Assembly: GCA_020091685.1 (NCBI GenBank)
Contig: CM034607.1
Coordinates: 17,351,221 to 17,415,220, forward strand
Length of the DNA stretch: 64,000 nucleotides
DNA from: Lutjanus erythropterus
Lineage: Eukaryota > Chordata > Actinopteri > Lutjaniformes > Lutjanidae
Direction: 5' to 3'
Positions 62,101-64,000 of this stretch are shown here, piece after piece; within the stretch, counting starts at the first letter, position 1, and every line of letters begins with the position of its first letter. The translations under genes and the position numbers were made by a program. The notes beneath the pieces are model-generated. The model had not been told where the DNA came from. It made no database searches and saw only the letters and a list, made by a program, of their open reading frames with translations.

Positions 62101-62345
62101 TTTTTTTTTAAATTTTGGATCTGCCTCTGTCCATGTCTCTGCAGTACTGCGTGTGGACAGATGGTCTCAACGCCCTCCTGGGTAAGGAGATGACCAGCGA
62201 TTACACCAAATCTGACATGGACACCCTCCTCTCCATGGAGATGAAGCTCCGCCTCTTGGATCTAGAGAACATCCAGATTCCTGAGGCCCCGCCCCCGATT
62301 CCCAAAGAACCTAGCAACTATGACTTTGTTTACGACTGTAACTAG
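17911..62345 (+). CDS. elmo1: elmo1, engulfment and cell motility protein 1, C-terminal 293 residues (partial at 5' end)
   Basis: The coding sequence joins 17911-18047, 42696-42859, 49999-50111, 55909-56016, 57316-57398, 60179-60256 and 62145-62345. All introns are GT-AG and all phases agree. The product lines up with human ELMO1 residues 435-727 without gaps, as judged from memory. ELMO1 is a cytoplasmic adaptor. It binds DOCK180/DOCK2-type exchange factors and, with RhoG, directs Rac activation in cell migration and apoptotic-cell engulfment. The part seen holds the end of the ELMO domain (to about residue 492), the helix leading into the PH domain (about 535-555), the PH domain (about 555-676) and the proline motif at 707-714. 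The ending [10 protein letters not shown] separates ELMO1 from ELMO2, which I recall ending in DFVYHYG. No stop or frameshift interrupts the frame, so the gene looks functional. Upstream exons for residues 1-433 lie outside the window. Confidence 0.97.
18800..19679 (-). mobile_element. tRNA-derived SINE on the - strand, split by an insertion of about 540 bp
   Basis: Read on the - strand, the head (19679 down to about 19602) has a box A-like tggctcagaaggt and a box B-like ggttcgatc. The body continues at 19059 with gtgtccttgggaaagacact and runs to about 18800. The break falls between acactt (19059) and agacatgcac (19601), which are adjacent in other copies of this family as I remember it. The insert includes a MITE at about 19061-19262. 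Confidence 0.6.
19061..19262. mobile_element. MITE with CTTTTCCAC-type ends inside the split SINE
   Basis: The left end aggcacttttccactaaa and the right end tgttgatggaaaaggcct are imperfect inverted repeats. The inside includes the inverted pair ggttcttgaacc and ggttccaagc. It is probably a hAT-type non-autonomous element; the duplication is not clear. Confidence 0.5.
20231..20261. repeat. (GT)n microsatellite
   Basis: A GT tract of about 31 bp. Confidence 0.95.
21325..21450 (-). repeat. reverse copy of the fish repeat at 14440
   Basis: It contains atcttgacttttaaccatca, aatctaatcagttcatccgt and gagtccaagtggtcatttgt, the complement of phrases in 14440-14720. Confidence 0.5.
24033..24198 (-). 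pseudogene. fossil first exon of a BED-finger-type hAT transposase
   Basis: On the - strand an ATG (24198-24196) opens [20 protein letters not shown] and then TQGPSKTR before a TAA. Two bases out of frame it continues as [20 protein letters not shown] and meets the donor gtgagt. [12 protein letters not shown] looks like the C-terminal part of a BED zinc finger (H-x3-H within a helix), the usual N-terminus of hAT transposases. The CxxC half is missing, so a deletion or frameshift has removed it. The rest of the transposase was not recognised nearby. It is not part of elmo1. Confidence 0.5.
24939..24980. repeat. (CA)n microsatellite
   Basis: A CA tract about 0.8 kb upstream of the candidate internal promoter. 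Confidence 0.95.
25152..25248. repeat. (GT)n microsatellite, near-continuous
   Basis: About 97 bp of GT with short TA/CA interruptions near 25166 and 25180-25186. The long Cys-Val open frame across it is a by-product. Confidence 0.95.
25598..25732. repeat. pyrimidine tract followed by (CA)n microsatellite
   Basis: Bases 25598-25655 are almost all C and T on the + strand; 25674-25732 is an uninterrupted CA tract. Both lie just upstream of the paired CCAAT boxes. Confidence 0.9.
25755..25900 (+). promoter_or_regulatory. candidate internal elmo1 promoter with paired CCAAT boxes
   Basis: An inverted CCAAT (ATTGG at 25761-25765) and a direct one (CCAATCA at 25788-25794) lie 22 bp apart, a typical arrangement for an NF-Y-bound promoter. 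No TATA box is evident. About 470 bp downstream lies an ATG in good context with a consensus splice donor on the same strand. Microsatellites and a pyrimidine tract lie immediately upstream. Promoter activity is an inference from these signals alone. Confidence 0.4.
26263..26275 (+). CDS. candidate alternative first coding exon of elmo1 (coding part only)
   Basis: The sequence ATGGAGGTGACAT is followed directly by the perfect donor GTAAGT (26276-26281). The ATG has A at -3 and G at +4. Thirteen coding bases leave phase 1. The usual acceptor at 42696 is phase 0 and would not fit, but an acceptor ending at 42630 needs exactly phase 1 and stays open into the elmo1 frame. A second, weaker donor after ATGGAG (26268) would be in frame with 42696 itself. 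The 5' UTR would lie between about 25850 and 26262. No transcript evidence is available, and the signals could be chance. Confidence 0.35.
26389..26509. repeat. purine (GGA-rich) tract
   Basis: About 120 bp almost purely of A and G on the + strand, lying just downstream of the candidate first exon. It is the approximate complement in composition of the pyrimidine tract at 25598-25655. Confidence 0.85.
27395..27510 (+). repeat. fish repeat tail (non-LTR or SINE-like)
   Basis: It contains ccaggtttcatgaaaattag, cagtagtttttccataagc, ctgctgacagacaaa and ends cctctttggtggaggtaata. This tail is common in teleost introns. The family was not determined. Confidence 0.5.
27520..28376. mobile_element. 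composite fish MITE with inverted arms and a nested TTAA-type MITE
   Basis: The left arm has tcttagcataaagactggaa (from 27618) and the right arm has its complement-like ccagtctttatgctacgctc (from 28259). Both sides carry cttcatattgaaaagaag. Between about 28010 and 28195 lies a reverse copy of the TTAA-type MITE, with gtagatacaaatggcttgtt and atccctgtaaatcctacc. The whole is non-coding and diverged; an open frame at 27759-28034 is inside it. Confidence 0.5.
28377..28554 (-). mobile_element. TTAA-flanked MITE copy, shortened
   Basis: TTAA occurs at 28377-28380 and 28551-28554. The ends are aaggactagtgtggaagagg and cttacacactggacctttaa. It lies directly against the composite repeat on its left, so one probably inserted at the edge of the other. 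Confidence 0.6.
34446..35570 (+). mobile_element. Tc1/mariner element, internally deleted, with a MITE inserted in it
   Basis: The left end cactgatcagccacaacatt and the right end gtggccaattggtgta are the inverted ends of a known fish Tc1 family, flanked by TA. Phrases of the transposase gene are readable on the + strand (for example aagtgtaaggatctgaatga, agagctactgtagttgctga and agcatctgtgggatgagctg). About 350-400 bp of the catalytic region is missing near 35292, where ggtctggtgctga joins caaagtgttgac. A second element sits at about 34628-34886. No intact transposase frame remains. Confidence 0.75.
34628..34886. mobile_element. short hAT-like MITE nested in the Tc1 element
   Basis: It interrupts the Tc1 sequence between gatctgaatgactt and acagtggccaaactg. 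The ends ggctttccactgtcc and gtatgggaaatgggt resemble the GGGCTTTTCCAC ends of a common fish MITE. The 7-bp phrase aaatggg occurs at both edges and may be the target duplication. The inside has the gccgagctgtgccgag type of sequence common in that family. Confidence 0.5.
37291..37550 (+). repeat. degenerate minisatellite, unit about 23 bp (TTTGTGTCTCTTTGTGGTA type)
   Basis: About eleven imperfect tandem copies of a T- and G-rich unit built around tgtctctttgtggt are seen. They lie inside a larger repeat-like block (from ataggcggattatgagtcag to ccttgggccccagggc, about 37200-37630). The short open frames over it are by-products of the repeat. Confidence 0.7.
38590..38990 (+). mobile_element. 3' end of an L1-type (L1/Tx1 clade) LINE, 5'-truncated
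   Basis: Bases 38636-38716 read [20 protein letters not shown] followed by WYEAEPP, the typical C-terminal end of the reverse transcriptase protein of teleost L1-like elements. A stop follows soon after, then AT-rich sequence and an A-rich tail near 38960-38995 (aataaaaattagattaac). Only the end of the element is present. Confidence 0.6.
41589..41924. mobile_element. fold-back MITE with inverted ends of about 70 bp
   Basis: The left end (41589-41660) has catctctgctaatgtgat, an A run and gtaagtcattatgagaaact. The right end (41853-41924) is its near-exact complement, with gagaaagtttctcattat, a T run and gtcacactagcagaaatg. The inside repeats ctcaaaataatgactta about four times, so the element looks built by amplification of one motif of its own arms. 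It is non-coding. Confidence 0.7.
42631..42695 (+). CDS. candidate 65-nt 5' extension of the elmo1 exon by an upstream acceptor
   Basis: The acceptor tgtctttgtctacag ends at 42630. Use of it would add 65 nt. From a phase 1 upstream exon the added bases read without a stop into V480, giving a proline-, serine- and leucine-rich stretch (…[13 protein letters not shown]). Because this stretch is also the polypyrimidine tract of the normal acceptor, its openness and its composition are weak evidence. The phase match with 26275 is the stronger point. Confidence 0.3.
42696..42859 (+). CDS. elmo1: elmo1 coding exon, residues 480-533, end of ELMO domain
   Basis: The acceptor is a pyrimidine-rich run ending cccctccag; the donor is gtgagt at 42860. 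The exon encodes 54 codons, [13 protein letters not shown] through [16 protein letters not shown] to QSRPI, plus two bases of Leu534. Its second codon is Met481. To my knowledge the annotated short human isoform of 247 residues starts there, so this exon can act as the first coding exon of a short protein. Tyr511, reported as a phosphorylation site of the Src-family kinase Hck in human ELMO1, is present in SYTE. The frame stays open upstream of the acceptor to an ATG at 42615, and a second plausible acceptor (ttgtctacag) ends at 42630; see the findings. Confidence 0.97.
43894..44781. mobile_element. hAT-type element with a perfect 8-bp target duplication
   Basis: The duplication ctcagtga is present at 43886-43893 and 44782-44789. 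The right end is ttccaccactg. The left end taatgatggaggaagtattc equals the expected CAGTGGTGG end with three transitions. Inside, about 44160-44460, lies sequence like the fish repeat at 3570-3790, probably a later insertion. No transposase frame is recognisable. Confidence 0.7.
45390..45550 (-). repeat. fish LINE/SINE tail fragment (TTAGTCCCACAGTGGG)
   Basis: The phrases tctgttagtcccacagtggg and ttacagcagcaaagtggag belong to a very common teleost repeat end. The class is uncertain. Confidence 0.5.
46694..47368. mobile_element. DNA element with TAGGGTGACCAGA / TCTGGGCACCCTA ends
   Basis: The left end tagggtgaccagacgtcctg and the right end tcatctgggcaccctag form an imperfect inverted repeat 675 bp apart. 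The left part repeats tcctg/caggac phrases. No coding frame is supported and no target duplication is clear. Confidence 0.5.
47453..47527. repeat. (GT)n microsatellite
   Basis: About 75 bp of GT with few interruptions. Confidence 0.95.
49951..49979. repeat. (GT)n tract just before an elmo1 acceptor
   Basis: The tract has a single C interruption and ends 19 nt upstream of the exon at 49999, within the acceptor region. Confidence 0.95.
49999..50111 (+). CDS. elmo1: elmo1 coding exon, residues 535-571, helix before PH domain and first PH strand
   Basis: The acceptor is ttttctgcag and the donor gtgagc at 50112. The exon starts with the G that completes Leu534, encodes 37 codons ([20 protein letters not shown] to KISSRRRQ) and ends with one base of Asp572. 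In crystal structures of the ELMO1 C-terminal region this stretch forms the helix that packs on DOCK proteins and leads into the PH fold. Its length, 113 nt, is not a multiple of three, so skipping would shift the frame and remove the PH domain. It is bracketed by a GT repeat ending 19 nt before the exon and a CA repeat starting 16 nt after it, which is unusual; see the findings. Confidence 0.97.
50128..50169. repeat. (CA)n tract just after an elmo1 donor
   Basis: The tract starts 16 nt after the last base of the exon ending at 50111 and has one G interruption. Confidence 0.95.
51074..51570 (+). mobile_element. second Tc1/mariner element, heavily deleted
   Basis: The left end gacaatagttgggacact and the following gacaagacatttaatgttca match another widespread fish Tc1 family. 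Further phrases are gatggagcaaggttcaccag and cttgcacatctgtgaaggca, which are far apart in the full element, so most of the transposase gene is deleted. The last match is about aatttgacaacagagacccc at 51550-51569; the right end is missing. Confidence 0.65.
53110..53650. repeat. repeat rich in TTGACAT / ATGTCAA phrases
   Basis: The motif cttgacatt or its complement aatgtcaag occurs many times in both directions with tgtcataa phrases, starting after agtaacactttgtttaaa. It looks like a known fish MITE built from short inverted copies. A - strand frame at 53509-53727 is a by-product. Confidence 0.5.
54570..54840 (+). repeat. probable fish MITE (TTAAAGACGTACTATGCAG start)
   Basis: The start cttaaagacgtactatgcag and inner gtgtgtggtggtggctgtat are, as far as I remember, shared by many teleost introns. 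The right end was not fixed. Confidence 0.4.
55909..56016 (+). CDS. elmo1: elmo1 coding exon, residues 572(split)-607, PH domain core
   Basis: The acceptor is ttttcttccag after a CT-rich tract; the donor is gtgagt at 56017. Two bases complete Asp572 and 35 codons follow ([20 protein letters not shown] to VPHDSLQDK), then one base of Leu608. The string FWYCRLSPN followed by LHYGDLEE is the signature of the early PH strands in ELMO1 and ELMO2. The ELMO PH domain is known mainly as part of the DOCK interface rather than as a strong phosphoinositide binder. No deviation in a key position was noticed. Confidence 0.97.
56115..57114. mobile_element. hAT-type element of 1 kb filling most of an intron
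   Basis: It starts cagtggtggaagaagtattc and ends tttacattccaccactg, inverted ends of the same family as 43894-44781. It is flanked by caagcaac (56107-56114) and caagcagc (57115-57122), a 7 of 8 target duplication. The inside is non-coding on both strands. A - strand open frame of 132 codons at 56495-56893 resembles nothing known to me. Confidence 0.7.
57264..57291. repeat. (GTT)n microsatellite
   Basis: About nine GTT units lie about 25 nt upstream of the exon at 57316. Confidence 0.95.
57316..57398 (+). CDS. elmo1: elmo1 coding exon, residues 608(split)-635, PH domain
   Basis: The acceptor is cctctctgcag. The exon completes Leu608 with TG and encodes [20 protein letters not shown] then GALRQNK, ending in phase 0. 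It matches human 609-635 nearly residue for residue (human has AVVTGKDC and GALKQNK). The donor AAG|gtgtgt is weaker than the other donors of the gene and runs straight into about 80 nt of GT-rich sequence. A (GTT)n repeat lies about 25 nt upstream of the acceptor. The exon codes for middle strands of the PH fold. Confidence 0.96.
57399..60178 (+). other. 2.8 kb elmo1 intron
   Basis: The intron is phase 0. It begins with about 80 nt of GT-rich sequence. Between about 58980 and 59530 it carries a MITE-like repeat starting CACTGTAAAC, which appears to contain a SINE-like fragment at about 59050-59165 (ttattcatatagcac and aagtgcttta). The stretch 57550-58900 shows no feature I can name. Confidence 0.75.
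60179..60256 (+). CDS. elmo1: elmo1 coding exon, residues 636-661, PH domain
   Basis: The acceptor follows a long CT-rich tract ending ctctctccag; the donor is gtaagc at 60257. The exon is phase 0 at both ends and encodes 26 codons, [20 protein letters not shown] then APDKHE. Human ELMO1 has [19 protein letters not shown], so the short loop before LNFIAPDK (here ESDEY) is the least conserved point of the visible protein. The exon is symmetric (78 nt), so skipping it would keep the frame but remove PH strands. Confidence 0.96.
60257..62144 (+). other. 1.9 kb elmo1 intron
   Basis: The intron is phase 0. It carries a complete-looking TTAA-flanked MITE (60556-60826). The remainder is AT-rich and ends with a run of about 20 T just upstream of the last acceptor. 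No other gene or RNA was seen. Confidence 0.8.
60556..60826 (+). mobile_element. complete-looking TTAA-flanked MITE
   Basis: TTAA is present at both edges (60556-60559 and 60823-60826). The left end reads aaaggtccagtatgtcaag and the right end aaatcctacacacaaaagtc, imperfect inverted repeats. The length of about 270 bp and the non-coding inside fit a MITE of a TTAA-targeting superfamily (piggyBac or Kolobok-like); the exact family was not determined. Confidence 0.65.
62145..62345 (+). CDS. elmo1: elmo1 last coding exon, residues 662-727 and stop: end of PH domain and proline-rich tail
   Basis: The acceptor is catgtctctgcag, with a run of about 20 T some 35 nt upstream. The exon reads [16 protein letters not shown] and ends [11 protein letters not shown] with a TAG stop at 62343-62345. 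Counting back from the stop as residue 727 puts the tryptophan of YCVWTDG at 665, the PH-domain Trp known to matter for DOCK180 function. It also puts the motif PEAPPPIP at 707-714, the known DOCK SH3-binding site. Tyr720, another reported human phosphotyrosine, is present. The match in numbering shows there are no net insertions or deletions against human in the last half of the protein. Confidence 0.98.
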   Translation, partial: YCVWTDGLNALLGKEMTSDYTKSDMDTLLSMEMKLRLLDLENIQIPEAPPPIPKEPSNYDFVYDCN

Positions 62346-62446
62346 ACAAACAACCCCTAGGAGCCCCTGAACCCAAACCCCACCCAGCACCTACTGTACT
62401 CACTGGACCAATCCCCTTTTTTTCTTACAAACTGGAAGAAAAAACA

Positions 62447-62452
62447 AATAAA
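62447..62452 (+). terminator. proximal poly(A) signal AATAAA
   Basis: A canonical AATAAA lies about 100 nt after the stop codon, followed about 12 nt later by a genomic A run and then TGTG-containing sequence. It could give a transcript with a very short 3' UTR. The A run also makes false internal priming in cDNA libraries likely here, so cDNA ends at this point need care. Confidence 0.45.
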
Positions 62453-63634
62453 ACCGTCTAATATAAAAAAAAAAAAGAACTGTGATTGAAAGAAAAAAGG
62501 ATTTATTGAACTGTTTTCCTCTTGCTTCTTGCTTTATAAGAGAGAAAATAGTGCATATTAATCGGCTCGCTGCACTTGAGGGACTCGGGGTCGATGCAGG
62601 TTGCCATGGAGAAGAGAAACCAGGAAGTATTTGTTTGGCCTGTGGTTGGTCGTCCTGCGTCTTCTTCCTCACTCCTCCTATGTCTGATGTTTTTGAAACA
62701 TTCACTTCTTCTTCTGCTCGGCCGAGGTGCCCACTGTCATTTTGCTTGAAGGTTGTTGTAGAAAAATGCTTAGAAGTTCTATTTGATTCAGCTTCCTTGT
62801 CGTCCTGGTTTTTTTTTAATGTTTACTTTATTATTTTTCCTCAGGGCTTTTGTGGGGGGGAGGGATAATGGTTGTGTAGTCCAGGAACAGGGAGGGGCGG
62901 GGTTTTGTCGTCAGCTTTCCAGCAGTATTCCCTGTCACATTCTCACTTACAGTATTTGTGGCAGCTAAATGTTTCCCAAGAGGCTGAAAAAGAAGGTCGA
63001 AGTACATCTTAAGACAAAAACTTAATGAAAATGGTCTCTTATATCCGTTCTGTCCTGCTACACATATACTGAAGACTGTTAGAATAAGTCGATCCTCAAA
63101 ATCAAGGCCCTCAAAGCCTTTCTTTTAAATATCCTGATGTTAATGTTACTATCCCACCGCTGCTTATATTGCATATTGTACACATCTACACAGTGGCTTC
63201 GCCAGAATCAACCGTTAAAGCACCATCATTTTGAAACACACGTGCAAACACACACTCGTCTCTCCCTCATTTAAGTCTCTCTCATTGTAATGACTGCTGT
63301 ACACGACATTCCTAAGCAATATTTGAGCTTTTTTTCTGTTTATCATTTGTAAGATGGTCATAATTTAGTGATTTTAAAATTGTGAAACTGCCAAGTAGTT
63401 GGTATTACAAAGAGGATGTTAGTGTTTTGGTCAAGGGAAGTAAGTTGTCTTTTTTTGTGTGTGTGTTCAGGACTATATGGCCACAAAATTGAAAGTTTAT
63501 GTATTTTTTTAATTTAAAAACAAATCATGGTTGTTATCTCTGGTATGATTTATATATTTTCCCCCTTACTATTTAATACCTTCAGATGTTTTTTTCTTTA
63601 GGATTTTTCAAAGCCCCTCAAAACTGCTGTTTAC

Positions 63635-63640
63635 ATTAAA
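63635..63640 (+). terminator. distal poly(A) signal ATTAAA
   Basis: The common variant signal ATTAAA is followed within about 20-25 nt by a T-rich stretch (ctgctttttcc). This is the usual arrangement at the end of a long 3' UTR, and a repeat begins soon after, at about 63715. It is the more likely main 3' end, giving a 3' UTR of about 1.3 kb. Confidence 0.5.
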
Positions 63641-63714
63641 GATTTAAGAACCGTAACTGCTTTTTCCTCCTGCTCTTCTCTTCATTCATGAACCACATGC
63701 ACTTCAACGGTCAT

Positions 63715-64000
63715 TTATTTGTTTATTTATTTATGATTTATTTAGCAGGGATAGTGCGCGATACATCTATTGTACCAGATATAACTAAAAGCTAATTTTC
63801 ATCTGTAGTCCTTTGGCAGAGGCCACCAGTGATGCACAGAGATAAAAGATCTGTTACAGTAAAATAAAACCTTACATTTTGCGAAACAGCAGACAACAAA
63901 AAAAATTAAATATTAAAAAACAAAACAACCACACTGACATAAAAAAACAGAAGAACAATTTAAAAAAAAATTCCCACACACACTCTCTGCAATCCCAACA
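63715..64000 (-). repeat. fish interspersed repeat at the window edge
   Basis: It begins with ttatttgtttatttatttat and contains gctaattttcatctgtagtc, a common teleost repeat read with its tail at the left. The AATAAA at 63863-63868 lies inside it and is not taken as the elmo1 signal. Confidence 0.5.

Larger units (their letters stand above)
62346..63660 (+). other. elmo1 3' UTR (extent inferred)
   Basis: The stretch follows the stop codon and has no credible reading frame. It starts with C-rich sequence, then an A-rich run at about 62465-62476, and later T-rich and AT-rich blocks typical of vertebrate 3' UTRs. The distal end is set by the ATTAAA at 63635-63640. Short open frames in it (for example 62482-62868) resemble nothing and are treated as chance. 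Confidence 0.6.

Noticed and set aside
1-64000. Retroviral, Polinton or other virus-like elements
   Set aside because: No long terminal repeats, capsid, envelope or polymerase-like reading was recognised; all elements seen are DNA transposons, a LINE tail, SINE-like pieces or simple repeats.

Overview
The window is vertebrate nuclear DNA, most likely from a spiny-rayed (acanthomorph-type) teleost. The reasons are long introns with GT-AG junctions, dense CA/GT microsatellites, many families of short fish DNA transposons, and one protein whose exons read directly as the engulfment and motility adaptor ELMO1. No bacterial-type operon, CRISPR array, rRNA or tRNA gene was seen.

Only one gene is supported: elmo1 on the + strand, entering from the left. 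The window holds its last seven coding exons, at 17911-18047, 42696-42859, 49999-50111, 55909-56016, 57316-57398, 60179-60256 and 62145-62345. They join in phase, without a stop or frameshift, into 293 residues that line up one for one with human ELMO1 435-727. They cover the end of the ELMO domain, the whole PH domain and the C-terminal proline motif that binds the SH3 domain of DOCK proteins. The upstream exons lie outside the window. The stop codon is at 62343, and two candidate poly(A) signals suggest a short and a long 3' UTR.

Layout: 1-17910 is the end of a long intron; 18048-42695 is a 24.6 kb intron; 42860-49998 (7.1 kb), 50112-55908 (5.8 kb), 56017-57315 (1.3 kb), 57399-60178 (2.8 kb) and 60257-62144 (1.9 kb) are the other introns. 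They are filled with transposon remains: hAT-type elements (two with clear 8-bp target duplications), two internally deleted Tc1/mariner elements, a reverse-strand hAT exon fossil with a BED-finger-like peptide, an interrupted tRNA-derived SINE, an L1-type LINE tail, at least eight TTAA-flanked MITE pieces, fold-back elements and a minisatellite.

The observation most worth following is a candidate internal promoter and alternative first exon in the 24.6 kb intron (about 25.76-26.28 kb). It has paired CCAAT boxes, an ATG in good context and a consensus splice donor. Its splice phase matches a second, more 5' acceptor of the next exon (42631), giving an open frame into the PH-domain half of the protein. 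A short ELMO1 isoform starting at residue 481 is annotated in human, to my knowledge, so an internal promoter here has a precedent. The second is exon 49999-50111, which lies between a (UG)n and a (CA)n tract able to pair in the pre-mRNA. All family assignments come from reading and memory; no search was run.
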